DNA of 64,000 nt from Yponomeuta sedellus (taxonomy: Eukaryota; Arthropoda; Insecta; Lepidoptera; Yponomeutidae). The stretch lies in NCBI GenBank assembly GCA_934045075.1, contig OW203727.1, positions 12,191,501 through 12,255,500 on the forward strand, written 5' to 3'. Made by a program: the position numbers and the translations under genes. This document shows, piece after piece, positions 1-12,051 of the stretch. Every line of letters starts with the position of its first letter. Position 1 is the stretch's first letter. Below the pieces are notes generated by a model. That model made no database searches. It was not told the DNA's origin and worked only from the letters and a program-made list of their open reading frames with translations.

Positions 1-1067
1 ACTTTAGTATATTTATTAAATAAAAAATTTGTGGATATGTATAATTTATTTCTTATCGACGTTTTATGAGACGAGGTTCAATAGGCTGCTACTTACGGTA
101 CTGAAATTCAAAAATTAAAATTAAATCCAAAGTGATTAAGATAAGGTTCAAGTTATGGTAGGAAATATTACACCATTGCCAGGTGAAGTGTAAATTATGC
201 TACTATTTATATTTTCTTCGAGCTCCTAAGCCCATATTGTCCCAACTCTGCTGATTAAGTACAAAACATTTTCGTGCTTACAAGTTCACCAAGCGCGCGT
301 CGCACCAACAAAACTTTTGGCGGAAAAGATGCTCTCATAAATTTAGTGGTGAGCGCACCATCTAACCTAACGCCACATCGTATAAGCAGTTAAAATTCCA
401 GAGACTAGTACCACCTAGTACTTAGTTCTTTACCCGGCACGCCCTCCCCTCCCCCGGCCTCATACGTGCCGCCGCACGCTCGCACCAGAGGCTGTGGTCG
501 GTATTTTTCCTCTCGGCCTCTAGCACAGTTCGATTGTTGATTCAGAGGCTCCGGCGGATTTATTGCGAACGGCTGGAGCGGCGTACGCGTTGTCACGAGC
601 GGAGCATTAAGGGATACTACGCAGCATAAATTTCCACTTGGATCTGCGAATTAAGTGGGATTTTATTTGTTGCGTCACGATCCTTTGCAGATCCTCTGCT
701 TGTTTAGATTGTAATAAACCGACGCGAACTTCCATTTATGAGTTTGGCGGCAGTAGACCCTAAGCAATCAATCCCCAATTCCCAAAGCACGTATGTGCTT
801 TTGTCGTTGTCGGGGTAGTAAGTAATTACTCGGTGGAAACTTGGCATAAGCTTTTAAGTTATATTCAAACGAATTCTCGGTAAATTGCCTTTTTGTTGAC
901 CTAACTAAATATTTGATTGGATATGAAACTCAAAGTCCGCAAAAAAAGTAGACTAGTGGCAAACAAGTAAGCTCAGAGTTTATAGTTATGCTCTCAAGAC
1001 GTCAGCATAACTAGAAATGCAATTTTTGTTAGTTATACTAATGAAGTAATAGTATTGAATCTTTATA
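1..1067. other. No recognisable gene; GC-rich patch inside AT-rich DNA
   Basis: I see no gene or known repeat here. A noticeably GC-rich, CpG-containing patch lies at about 415-620 in otherwise AT-rich sequence. It could be a promoter, a first exon or an old repeat, but nothing decides between these. Confidence 0.3.
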
Positions 1068-1168
1068 TCGATATCAACCCTTTTATGTCAACCACTACTG
1101 GGGCACGGGTCTCTTTCTGCATCGCAGGAAGGTTAGGCCATACTCCACCACGGGGGTCAAGTCCGTAA
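1068..1168 (-). repeat. 5S-like SINE, 3' fragment
   Basis: Matches the distal part of the 5S-rRNA-like SINE seen complete at 39920-40299 ('ggggcacgggtctc', 'tccaccacggggg'). Only about 100 bp survive and the 5S-like head is missing. The SINE sense strand is minus. About 950 bp after it, to 2118, hold nothing I recognise. Confidence 0.7.
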
Positions 1169-2119
1169 AATCCGTCAAATCTTTGTATGAACTTTCTAAA
1201 ATTATTTTAAAAATAACAAAAAGTAGATGGCCTTTATGTAGAATCGTAACTGTCTTTGGAAATAAAAGTAAAAATGTATGTTCAGTCGACTATACGTAAT
1301 ATGTAGAGACTATACGTATAATTAAAAAGCATCAGCTCTTGACCTGAGCCGCGTCATGAATATTTAACAGAAGTACTACAAACGGCGCTCTTCTATGTGT
1401 TGCTTAAACTATGCTTAAACTTTAAGTCTAGACCCAGCTTAAAACAATTATTCATGCAATTAACACAGCCATGAAAAAATAATTATGTAGGCCTTTCATT
1501 TCGCTCGTGAAATTACGAGTAAATAGTTTTATTTAACCGCTCAGCTTCGTACATTAACGATGAGCAGTTGTTATTTCGCTGCATAACATATTTATTACAG
1601 GTGAATTATAGCTGTGCCCGGGACTTCGTATGCGTTGGATTAGAATGGGAAACGCGTTATACCTTAATCCAGGTTATGTTCTCCGTTTTGAATTACGTAT
1701 GTTGAGAACATTTTGCGGTTTTATTAAATTGAGCATTCTATTCTATTCTGAAATGAGTTTCAGCGGTCGACACACCGCGCCCACGGAAGGCGGCAGTGTA
1801 TTTTTATTCAGATTTGTTTGCGAAATACTTTAACTAGCAATCATTTTAAGCTAAGACTAGTAATGTACGAGTCTTCGATCTTCTAATGTACGTATTGGTG
1901 GATTCGTTGTTGACTTTTGTACTCATGATCGTGCATTTAATAAATTGAATAACGAACCAATGTTTACATTTAATTGGCTTTTTTGGCATAAAGTCGAATT
2001 GACAGCGCTCTCTGATTAAAAAACCCCAAAATACTTTGATAGAAAACACAGTCCAGGTCCCGGGCGTTATCTCAGATAGTATAGGCTTAATCACCACGCT
2101 TGCACACCAGATTTAGGAA

Positions 2120-2290
2120 TAATTATTAGTTTATGCATTATATTTATAGTAGCAATACCACTCGCTACCGTGAAGGAAAACATCGTGAGGGAACCTGAGT
2201 GGCGGAAGTGTTCAAATAACTCAGCGCTTGAAATTACCAACCCGCGGTGGGTGTTAGGTGTGTGAACAGTTGCGTTCTCTGTAGCAGGAC
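2120..2290 (+). repeat. tRNA-derived SINE (family M), body fragment
   Basis: Contains the family M body: 'agcaataccactcgct', then 'gaaggaaaacatcgtgag', then 'cagcgcttgaaatt'. The same blocks recur at 14835, 18225, 28790, 33955, 51840, 59095 and 61955. The tRNA-like head is absent here. Confidence 0.7.
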
Positions 2291-2409
2291 AAGGCGAATA
2301 ATTGGTGACACAGTTGTGCGGTATAGGCTCTGTTGGTTCAATTTGCAAGAGGTCCAATCAATCAGAAATTAAAAGAAAGAATCTTGTTAGCACCAAGTGT
2401 TGCCTGTTC

Positions 2410-2764
2410 TTCATCATCTCCTTATGTCCCCATTATGTCCCCACCAAGGGACACGGGCCTCTTCTCTAAGGAAGGTATAGGCCAATCTCCGGATTGGTGG
2501 AGGCCTTCAAGACTAGTGGCTGTTCTTACTGTCAGACTTTTTCAAGCCGCTCTAAGGCCTTGACTTGGCTTAAAGATTGCCATCTATCGATGTCAGCCGG
2601 CACCAACTGCTAAACGTACCTTGTGAAGCACGAAACCGCTCAGAAAAATGCCACTAGCGTTAGTCATAGACGGTCACCCATCCATGCACTGAACGCGCGC
2701 TATGTTGCTTAACCTTCGTGTTCGTTTGAGATCACTCAGGCAGAAGGGGTACGAGCGATTCTCC
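2410..2764 (-). repeat. 5S-like SINE, diverged near-full copy
   Basis: Diverged copy of the roughly 380-bp family. At its right end the minus strand reads 'ggatgggtgaccg'-like sequence preceded by 'gttaagcaac'-like sequence, the part resembling the 5S rRNA internal promoter. The stretch from 2765 to 3590 after it shows nothing I recognise. Confidence 0.65.
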
Positions 2765-3589
2765 GTCGACTGGTTATGGTTTTGGATAGCGTTTTTTTCT
2801 GTTGCAGTTTGATCCCTGAGAAGTACCTAATGAATCACTTCAGGTCACCACTTCCGTGGATCGAGAACAGTTGAAATTAATTGTTTCCAATAACACGAGT
2901 GTAATTTGTGGAGTCACCGGCGCCATTAGAAATGTATAGCCGGTACCCGATTACGCCTGGGGCACAGTCCGATCACGTGTCCGCTGTAATTTTAAAAGGG
3001 TGATTGTAAAGTAGTCTGGAGCAGGTCCACCTCGGTCACCACACCCCTCTCGCTACGCTTCGCTCCAAGCCGGGAACAAGATCCGCTAAATGAGTTAACT
3101 TTCCCCATTTCTACTTACATTGTTCCTATTAACTTTGTCACCGCTGTAGATTATATAGCCACTTTTGGGTACTGCTAATTACAGGTACTTTCATTAACCA
3201 GTTATATCACTGAGTCCAATCTCATTGCCGACAAGTTGTTTTAAGCTCAGCCAAAGCGCTGGGGATTTGTTAAATTTATTCATAGGTGTCTGCGGCTTTG
3301 TAGAATTTGCCTTTCTGATGAATAAATTGCTTGTTTATATTTATTTTACAAAAACAAAAAAAAAATATTCCGTTTCGTAACTTTTTTCGTAGTTATGTAA
3401 TTAATTGTGCATCGTTTTTTCGACTTCAGAATTACGGAATTACACAATGTAGGTAATCGTATCGTTCTGCTTCGTAGTCTTTGAAACATTTGAAGAGACA
3501 GAAAAGTATAAAAAATGACTGCAACAGTGTAAAATGTGAATCGTTCGTCGAGTTTTATCTGTTTTTTAAATACTCTTTCTCTTAGTTAG

Positions 3590-3770
3590 ATCTGAGATTT
3601 CCGCACTTCGCCTCATAGTTGGTCATTGTACATAGCAAGCACTGAGGTTGGTTAACTCTTCTGACAGGATTGCAGGGTTTCCTCACAATGTTTTCCTTCA
3701 AAATTAGTGCGTGGTTTTGCTACTATAACTAAACAAATGTACCTACATCACTTCGACAACTGTGTAAATG
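3590..3770 (-). repeat. tRNA-derived SINE (family M), body fragment
   Basis: On the minus strand this carries the family M blocks 'tagcaaaaccac' and 'gaaggaaaacattgtgagg', then the 'gcggaaatctcag' block. It is diverged and lacks the head. Confidence 0.6.
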
Positions 3771-3950
3771 AAAAGCGGCGCTCCACTAGCACGGTACAAT
3801 ATTTATTATACCATCCTACAACTAGGACCTTGTTTCGTATTCACTGTTAACATTAAAAATATATTGCATAAATTTTTATTCTAAAAATATAATTAATATT
3901 ACATATATTACTTATGTAATGTATATAATTTTGTATGTATTATAAGTTTA

Positions 3951-4030
3951 TACTTACGCCTATATCCTAGAGAGGTAGGCGGATACCATGGTTTGCTACT
4001 TGCCACGATCCTGATAGATCTCGATTAGTC
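3951..4030 (-). repeat. Short fragment of LINE 3' repeat
   Basis: The segment 'agaggtaggcgga...ttgccacgatcctga' resembles the retroelement end that recurs at 4656-4905, 26105-26235 and 61676-61895. It is short and decayed. Confidence 0.45.
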
Positions 4031-4503
4031 TTAGTGAATTGTATTTCTAGTGCAACTCATTACCAAATCTAGTACAATATATATTACGAGTACGTGAGAC
4101 GTTTTTCCCTCAGGTGCTAACATGACCATGCTGCTAGGAGAGCTTAATATGGAGCAGGCAACATAAACTGACCGTGCGAGAAGCAGTCCTTCCTCAGTGG
4201 AATTCCTGCTGTTTTTAATTACTGTCCTAGTGACTTATGACAAGTAATTATCATTGAGAATGTGTAGTATTGTTCGAATCCTTAAGAGATCATCTTGGGT
4301 GACATAAAATAGGGCAAGGATCTAAAACAGAACTACAAAATGTTTACTCGTGACATCTCTATTACACCCTCATGGGGGTTGAAGTTTAATATACGGCGCA
4401 TTACGACTTTCATAAAGTAAAACAAAAGAAAAGAATCAAGAAAATCCCCATTTTTACCGAAAAGACCTATGGAAAACGTATTATTGATTGTGTTGTTTTT
4501 TCC

Positions 4504-4655
4504 CATACATACATACATACATACATACATACATACATACATACATACATACATACATACATACATACATACATACATACATACATACATACATACATAC
4601 ATACATACATACATACATACATACATACATACATACATACATACATACATACATA
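4504..4655. repeat. (CATA)n microsatellite, 38 units
   Basis: Perfect 152-bp CATA array. On the minus strand it directly follows the end of a LINE ORF2-like fragment (4656-4905), so it is best read as that element's expanded (TATG)n 3' tail. The low-complexity open frames through it (YVCM or HTYI repeats) are by-products of the microsatellite. Confidence 0.95.
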
Positions 4656-4905
4656 ACCTCAGGTAGGCAGAGACCAGGGACTGCCACTTGCCACGATCCT
4701 GACAGATCACCTTCGCTTCATCAACATTTATAATTCGTTGCATGCACGCACGCCGGTTCCGGGTACTTTTATTTTTCCCTTTGCTAATATATCCCCTATT
4801 TGGTCGATGTATGTCCGCCTGGGACGTCCCTTACCAGCCCCTCCAAACACATTCGCAATATATATTTCCCGACGTTTCGGCAGCATTACAGTTGCCGTGG
4901 TGTCG
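4656..4905 (-). pseudogene. LINE ORF2 C-terminal fragment
   Basis: The minus strand encodes a degraded C-terminus with residues 'MQRIINVDEAKVICQDRGKW' followed by QSLVSAY. This 'DRxxWxxxV' ending is typical of non-LTR retrotransposon ORF2 termini. A better preserved copy at 61676-61895 keeps a 67-codon open frame. The protein end is followed by the (TATG)n tail. It is a 5'-truncated retroelement copy and not functional. The LINE clade cannot be decided from this little sequence. Confidence 0.6.
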
Positions 4906-4939
4906 GGTAGACTTGACCCGTTTAATATATAACTATGTA

Positions 4940-6269
4940 TGAGTATCGCGAATCATTAAGATATATTACTTCCCTTTCAAACTTTGACACCCTCTTTCAC
5001 CCCTCTAGGGATTGAACTTTGTAAAACTCGGCCTTGTTTCTAGTCTACCTCATAAAAGATCCTTTGATTAAAATATCAGGTTTGCAAACCCAAAGGTCTG
5101 AGCTGGGTGTTAAGTCACGACTGCCTTTTATCTACTAGAAGAAGGTAGAGAGATAAAATTCTCAATTCAGAAACCGGAGATTTTGCCTAAACATTTTATA
5201 AGGCAACGTTATAAACATCAAAAAAACAAAAACGCAAAGCCCTCGTATGCAATTCAATGGTCGAAATACAAAGAGCGCGCCACAGACAGAGCGGGAAAAA
5301 GTCGCGGCTATGCGGGAAAGGCGTGAAATCCGCGGGATAGAGAGTGCCATTGTCAGACAAAGTGACAGTTTATGACCGCCCCCGGTAAATGGAACCGCCT
5401 ACACTAGGGGCAGAATAATACAGAGGGCCTACAGATTATATATTTATATACCCAAAATACAGGCCGCAACCGACCAGACCGTAGAAAAATCTCACTGGCT
5501 GCAAAACGTGGCTGAAGGGTTTTAGATAGGCACCACCAATGTTCTGAGCCGTCACATCACGGGTTACAGTGGCCATAATGATAGCCGAGCTCCGATAGGA
5601 GGTGGCATCATAAGAAGAAGATACCTTTGTGCTAGACCTACGCAACTTCTCAGTCACGCCAACCCCCACAGTGAACAGCTCGTCCATTCGTCCACATCGT
5701 CTCGTCCATTGCTTTCTGACGCCTTTAGTTTAGACAGACAGTTTACAGATTGTAATAACCTTGGTGTTGTGGTGCTGCATTGCATATTCTACACTATTCA
5801 TCGATGTCACGTTGAAAATATTTTTTTTGTGTAAATACAAACATTATGCCCCAAGAGATGGAAAACAGGTAAGACTATAAACCGAGTACTGAAGGAATAT
5901 TTTAATATTGTACTGTATTTCTAATCTCAGAATCTTTTTCTTTTACCGATAACCGACAAAAAAAATATGAGACCACCACTTTTTAATCTAAGCCCGTCCT
6001 ATGTAATCATTTTGTTTGATTTGATTAGACAATTAGTCTTTGTCACCTGGACTATAATAACGAGTCGATTGCCACCATCACTCAAAATTTAATGTGTAGT
6101 TCATGTGCTGTTGTGGAACATCCATAAATAGAAACGTACGCATATAAATAGACAGCTAAAATCATAAACGTTCCTTTTGGCTCTGCCGAAGTCAGGAAGA
6201 ACTATCAAATTAACACCCTAATATTGTATCAAACTGCAATGTTTCGAACACTGATTTAAGAATAGTATA
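4940..6269. other. No recognisable feature
   Basis: I see no repeat or gene I can support. A minus-strand open frame of 83 codons at 5436-5687 has no recognisable motif. Confidence 0.4.
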
Positions 6270-6310
6270 TGGGTGGAATTTTGAGCCTCTAAATAGGTTT
6301 TTAGTATTTT
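6270..6310 (+). repeat. Hairpin-SINE 3' arm fragment
   Basis: 'gggtggaatttt' followed by 'gagcctctaaataggttttt' matches the arm that ends the hairpin-SINE family (see 17437-17753). Only about 40 bp are present. From 6311 to 7930 I recognise nothing except CA-rich sequence near 7120-7230. Confidence 0.7.
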
Positions 6311-7936
6311 TCACGTTAAGAATATATCGATTCAATTACTTGAGAATCGTAAATATATACGTTAGTAGAAATTATATAAGCGCCTTTGCGTCTTTAACGC
6401 AACTGATTAGAGTGTACGTATATAAAGTTTGATATGCTGTCGACTGTACCGAAGTCAAACCGTATCGTCCGTCATTTTATCGGGATGTTGGATTTACTGT
6501 TAAACGAAACGAAACAACTGATGACTTCGAACTTCTGCTTCCATCACATTTACATTTTCGTCGAGTAAAAACCGGCCAACTCCCGTCGCATCACATTAGA
6601 AATACTCCCTAACCCTGGATAATATCTTAGCGTCACTGCATTTCCAACATTTGGAAAGCCTTTACTACTGCAATTTTAAGAAGTTTATAGCAAAATTTGG
6701 TTAGTAAATCGTGGTGAAAATACATGATACTTTATTCAAGACAATATAAAAAAAATATGTCTTGGGTTCGAAGATTTTACCTACGAAAAATATATTATAA
6801 AATATATACCTACGTATTGGAAAACTAGCGTAATAATTCCTATTTCATTGAAAAACTCCGTAGCGGCTGCCCGCTATGTTGCAAATTGAGCAAATTTTTG
6901 CAGCTTAACAACTGTTTTATATCTGCTGCACATCCCCATAGTCACAAAACATATGACATACCTAATGTTGTAGAAATAACTGAAATAGACTAACCTCGCA
7001 GTAGTTTTATATGAAAATTGCCTTAAAAAAAATACTTTGCTAAATTCCGCCAAAAATCCCACAAGTATCATGCGGCTGTTAATGCACCGCCCTCCCTCCT
7101 TTTTTTTTCAAGCTGAAGTAAGACACGAACACACCACCACCGACACCATTACTTGTGTAAGAAAACACACGACGCGTTTCGCCTCTAACACGAGGCATCC
7201 TCAGGCTCACAGTGCAAGTGACCGTCACCGCAAAACGCTCGAGAAATAGGGTTATTTTCATTTACTAACCTTTTAGTAAATTTATTTAATTTCCAATTAA
7301 TTTTAAGATTTCAGCTGTGTCGTTAATCTTTTTCATTCGCATTCACACAGACATTGATGGCCGATGATAGTGTGTCACTCTTAAGAGCCCATAGGACTAA
7401 ATTGTTCTATCGCGTGTTTCTTAAACGATAGTATCATGGGTTATAGTGATGTTACTTTATTAAGGTTGAACTGGCTATAGACCATTTATCATAATTGCCT
7501 TAGAACATATTATATATAACTTTTTTCTGCTCCATTAGAAAATATAAAACTTATTTTAACACTATGTAAAGAAATTAAGCTATGTTTGAACATGGTTTGA
7601 ACCAATATTTAGAGCGGGTGTTTGTGTTTTAAAAACTAATCAACTAATTTTATTATAAGTTCCATAGACAGGGCCTTTGTTCAACTTAATTTTGTTTTTT
7701 GTGGTCAACATTTTGCGAATGAGTCGGCAGACATCATTTTGGGTCACGGTGTCAATAATTGGCTTTTTTTCAGGCTTTTCTTCAAGCAACTAACAAAATC
7801 ACGCTCGCTTGGGCTTAATCTGCGAAAACAGGTAAAAATAAAAATTAAAAATTGGTCCCAACAACATGTAAAATAAGAAGTATTTAGAAGTAAAGAAGAC
7901 GCTTACAATTTTAATGTCTGAATTGACTATCCTATT

Positions 7937-8460
7937 TCGATATCAACCCTTATATGTCCACATTGCTGTGTCACGGGTCTCTTCCTGCATCGCAGAAAGG
8001 TTAGGCCATAATCCACCGCGGGGGGCCAAGTCCGGGTTGGTGAACAGTGGCGGGTCTTACTGTCAGAAGTTATCATTCCGCCCGTAAGGCCTCCGACATG
8101 GCTTAATGACTGCCGTTACTTGACAGCCGGCACCAGCGGCTTAGCGTGCCTTGCAAATTATGGAACCGCTCGGAAAAATGCCATTAGCCGTAGTTACGGG
8201 ACGGCAGTGCAATTCCACCGAACTGCGATCCCCAACCCGCATGCCCAGCGTGAGGATTATGGGCATTACCCCCTATAATAGCACAACGTGGCGCTTTTTA
8301 GGGGAGGGCTATGTCCAGCAGTGGACTAGTATAGCCTGACGACGACGACGACGACGGGACGGTCACCCATCCTGCACCTAACCACGCCTGTGGTTGCTTA
8401 ACTGAAGTGATTGCTTCTAATCACTCGGTTCGACTAGGCTACGAGCGCTGCCTATACAAG
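7937..8460 (-). repeat. 5S-like SINE, near full length, interrupted
   Basis: Full-length family member split by a nested insertion at 8205-8353. The right end on the minus strand carries the 5S-like block 'gatgggtgaccg', with 'gttaagcaac'-like sequence upstream. Removing the insert and one copy of the 9-bp duplication restores the family sequence. Confidence 0.8.
8196..8362 (+). mobile_element. Nested short retroposon with 9-bp TSD and (GAC)n tail
   Basis: 'acgggacgg' occurs at 8196-8204 and again at 8354-8362. The enclosed 149 bp contain a repeat related in inverse orientation to 19908-20095 ('ccccaacccgcatgcccagcg'), a 'gtccagcagtgg' block, and a (GAC)n tail. The duplicated target and simple-repeat tail indicate retroposition into an older 5S-like SINE. 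Confidence 0.8.
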
Positions 8461-8689
8461 GTTATTTCTGAAATGCGCAAAATATGTCGATAAGAGTACG
8501 CCGTTTTTTTCCCATTTTCGTGTTTATAAATGATCTATGACTACTGAAAATTTTATTCTGATATTATGGAAGGCGATACTTTTACTGTATGCAAATAAAT
8601 GCAATGCACAATAAAGTACAGAAAAACAATAATGTCCTTAATAATAAGTAAAATTATAATCTAGTTATTAATAGGTCGTTAGGTAGGTT

Positions 8690-9023
8690 TCGTAGCTTGT
8701 CTGGAAGAAATTGATTTAAGGAATAAAGCCACCAATTGCACTTCTTCTCTTCTTCTTCTTCAGGCTATATTATGTAGTCCAATATTGTACTGTATCTTTG
8801 TAATTACTTTAGGTTTGTTCTTCCCTGGTGTACAATCAAGAATATTCGTATCTTATCTTGTTTAATGTTTAATGTGAAACTACATCAACTTAGTAAAAGT
8901 TAAATGGAAACAAGTCTCAAAAATGCAAAAAATTAAGTTGCTCTAATAACAAACGATACAGTTTTGATTTATTTTTTCTATTGAGTATTCACCGTTTTCT
9001 AATAAATGTGCAGATAAAAAAGA
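8690..9023 (+). repeat. SINE tail (family T) plus 240-bp direct repeat, copy 1
   Basis: Starts with the family T block 'ctggaagaaattg', then a small inserted (TTC)n tail piece at about 8741-8783. From 8784 to 9023 it matches 15223-15462 over 240 bp with only a few differences. The pair lies on either side of the piggyBac element. Confidence 0.75.
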
Positions 9024-9184
9024 GAAAAGTCTAATATTAACGGGCGTAAATTGTCTGATCGCTGGTTGAGAACCTTGACGTTATACTGTACACCTGATTT
9101 GTATGGTGCGTTTTTATACAACGTGGCCAGGATAACTTTTAGACCGGTTATATTATGAAGAGTACCAGTAGAGAAAATTCTTAC

Positions 9185-9455
9185 TCGTCATCATCATCGT
9201 CAACCCATTATGTCCTCACCGAGGGGCACGGGTCTTTTCCCTGAGGAAGGTATAGGCCATGCTCCACCACGGGGGCCAAGCCCGGATTGGTGGAGGCTTT
9301 CAACACTACTGGCTGGTCTTAGCGTCAGAAGTTTTCAAACCGCCCTAAGGCCTCCGACTTTGTTTAACGACTGCCATCTATTGACGGCAGCCGCCACCAA
9401 CTGCTTAACGTGCCTTGTGAAGCACGGAACCGCTCGGAAAAATGGCATTAAATTT
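9185..9455 (-). repeat. 5S-like SINE, truncated
   Basis: Carries the central and 3' blocks ('ggggcacgggtctt', 'ccaccacgggggccaag', 'gtgccttgtgaagcacgg') but stops before the 5S-like head. The sequence from 9456 to 10121 is AT-rich with nothing recognised. Confidence 0.75.
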
Positions 9456-10121
9456 TACTCAATTTTCACGATTATTTACCTTTTAAACGGCCTCTCTAGA
9501 TCAATGTTGTTTTGTAAGTTCTCCTTGAAAACTCTGAGACAAATCGTCCACGGAGTACACGGACCCTTAAAAAGATAAAACGACTTGTATACTCGCGCCG
9601 TAAAACAGATGTAACATTTGTTTCTGCGAAATTCTTTTTCGAGAGAATACGTGACGTATATTGCTCCACGAAAGAGTTTTCGATTTTAAACCTCCATATA
9701 GATATTTTAAAATTCTCCTCTGAAATCCAGTCTACTTCGGGTCCATATGTCTCATGAATAATTCAGACTCCGGAGCTCGGCGTCTCGCCCGGTGACACAT
9801 ATGTACAACTGGGAACAACAGGAATGCAACATTACCTACTTATTTTACTTATTCACCATCACGTTCACTTGAGCTGGGAGAGAAATCACTTTACCCTGTT
9901 ACATAGATCATGAAAAATAATTTTTTTTTACGTTACCGCTTAACCTGATACTGCCGAATGCATGACAAATAATTGTTACAATTATTATATCGGATTCGAG
10001 TTTCGCAAGTTTTTCCTTTGTCCGTTATTAATTTTAATTTGCGAAATTTTAATGATGCGAGCGTGACTCACATTTCCCCAGCAGTTGTTAAATGTGAGTT
10101 AATAAATGATTATTTCACTGA

Positions 10122-10141
10122 TTAACACGTTCACGCTAACA
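10122..10141 (+). repeat. piggyBac left TSD and terminal inverted repeat
   Basis: TTAA target at 10122-10125, then the left inverted repeat from 10126. It pairs with the right repeat at 14800-14815, with mismatches at positions 9 and 12. Confidence 0.9.
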
Positions 10142-10268
10142 TGACAATGTCGAAGTACAATGCGTTGAAGCACATTGATTTTTCATACAAAGGGAATGGT
10201 CGTCTAGTGACGTTGTCCAAATAGGTAGCAACATAAAAGCTATGATATATTGCACTGACGTCCTACAC

Positions 10269-10640
10269 CGTCGACGTATATGGACGCATGTGCTCTATAG
10301 AGTAGATAAAAATCTATACGACCGCTAACAACGTATTATAACGTCGACGTATATAGACGCCTGTGCTGTACAACGTACACAAAATATACACAACCGCCAA
10401 CAACGTCTTATAGCGTCGACTTATATAGACGCTTGTGCTGTACAGAGTAGACAATAATATACGCAACCGCTAACAACGTGTAATAATGGTGACGTATAAA
10501 GACGCCTGTGATGTAGAGAAAAGACAAATATATCTTCAACAACTAACAACGCTTAATAGCGTTGACGTGTATAGGCGCCAGCGGCAAAAAGCATAAACGA
10601 ATATACGTTTGATAATTAACAACGTAGTGTCACGTTAGGA
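10269..10640. repeat. 72-bp subterminal tandem repeats of piggyBac
   Basis: Units begin near 10269, 10342, 10413, 10487 and 10560, giving a 71-74-bp period and about five copies. Each has 'cgtcgacgtatatagacgc' or a close variant and ends in 'taacaacgt'. The 'aacaacgtt' core also occurs beside the right inverted repeat (14792-14800). Inference: transposase-binding or stem-forming subterminal motifs. Confidence 0.85.
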
Positions 10641-11059
10641 TTTTATGAAGGTTTTATAGGGTATGAGGGCTTGGATTTAGGTTAGGGGCTTAGTTGGATT
10701 GATTAAAACGACAAATTAACTAGTTAAACGGTCATCGAAGTATTTATTTTTCTATTAATTAATATATTTTGTCTTAGATTATGCAGTTCTTGATGCATAA
10801 TAATAAGCCAAATTTTTCACACATTAATTTTTAGTAAACTGAAATCAACTTCTATAAAGTAGGCTATGATAACGACCATTAAAACTTAATGGTAACTCCT
10901 TAATCATTACATTATTGTCAAATATTATATTATAATATTTTTAATGGACGGTATAATAATCACATAGGTAGTCACTAAACGAATGCTTCTTATCCGTAAC
11001 AGTCTTCATAATAATCACTTTATGTTAAGAAAGTTTTTGGTTCGTTTGTATCTTACCAA

Positions 11060-11540
11060 GAAAAATATCTTAGGAACTTATAGACCCAATACTATACTTA
11101 AGACTACAAATGACTCACAGGGGCTAAAAATTTTTGAAAAAAATTACAGTATATGTAATATGTAAATAGTTTTTAACATATGTAATACCTCCTACATAAT
11201 CTAGCAAAGCAGTTATTTAGATTAATCAAAACAAACAACAATCAACAATCGAAGTTAAAAAATCCTACATGTAAAATAGATATCTATATATGCAATACCT
11301 ATGTACTCATAATCTACAAAAGCACTTAATTAGATTAATCAAAATAAACAACAATCAGTCTTGATAAGTATGTACCTAGCCATATAACTGAAAATAATAG
11401 AGTAGGAACAATGATTTTATAAAAAAAAAAAACATTTTGGGAATTTATAAACCCCGACTTTACTTAGGACAAATGACTCATAGAAACTAAAAATATCAAA
11501 AACTATAGTAACAACACGTAAATAGGCATCTAATAGCTAT
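11060..11540. repeat. Degenerate duplications in piggyBac left arm
   Basis: Blocks recur in diverged form. 'attagattaatcaaaa' and 'aaacaacaatca' occur at about 11218-11245 and 11332-11358. The segment 'aaatgactca' with flanking 'aaactaaaaat'-type sequence occurs at about 11070-11140 and 11438-11500. This noncoding part lies 3' of the transposase gene. Confidence 0.55.
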
Positions 11541-11568
11541 CTAATAAATAATTTAGCATAGCATTAAA

Positions 11569-12051
11569 TCAGTCTTGCTTATGCCAGTCTTCAAAGCAAA
11601 TTGCACAAAGTGCTGGTTTCTCTGGACAGCCCTTGCACCGAAGGCCTGTCTCCCTTCTAACCTTCTTTTTGGTACACATTTTACATTTCATGTAATTTTT
11701 GTTTTTCGTCGATCCAGGTTTTAAAGGAATTTTTTCAGGCCAGTGGCCACTACCAGTATAATTTTCATTGTTGCTAGTAGATGGATTGCCATCGCTGCTG
11801 ATTGCTGTTACATTGGTACCAGTCTGTTCTTTGAGTCTATTGTCGTGTTTATTCCGCTGTGTTAACAACACATCGGGCTTCATATCTGGTGATAAGTGTA
11901 CAAGTGATCGTATCAAACTTTCTCTGAAACTGAGAAAATTGTAACGTTTGTCATCATTTTTACAATACCTTTTGTAGATGTAGAAAGAATTCCACACGGC
12001 TAGATCAAATATGTGGAAAAACACCTTCTTATACCAACGCAGTGATTTTCT
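11569..12051 (-). CDS. piggyBac transposase, C-terminal part with Cys-rich domain
   Basis: Continuation of the transposase in another frame, about 160 residues to a TGA at 11569-11571. It starts with sequence expected after the third catalytic Asp (RKSLRWYKKVFFHIFDLAVW). It ends in a zinc-type cluster C-X2-C-X12-C-X2-C-X6-C-X2-C-X4-H, the Cys-rich DNA-binding domain that recognises piggyBac ends in characterised members. Joined to the upstream frame the protein would be about 923 residues. A single-base length error in a homopolymer could equally be a sequencing artefact, so the copy may be active. No separate gene start is implied. Confidence 0.9.
   Translation of the reverse strand, partial: RKSLRWYKKVFFHIFDLAVWNSFYIYKRYCKNDDKRYNFLSFRESLIRSLVHLSPDMKPDVLLTQRNKHDNRLKEQTGTNVTAISSDGNPSTSNNENYTGSGHWPEKIPLKPGSTKNKNYMKCKMCTKKKVRRETGLRCKGCPEKPALCAICFEDWHKQD

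Noticed and set aside
4333..4743. Open frames of YVCM/HTYI repeats
   Set aside because: They cross the CATA array. Only the short flank with 'DEAKVICQDRGKW' has meaning, as a LINE remnant.
5436..5687. 83-codon minus-strand frame
   Set aside because: No recognisable family, no repeat context and no splice evidence. Could be chance or an unknown remnant.
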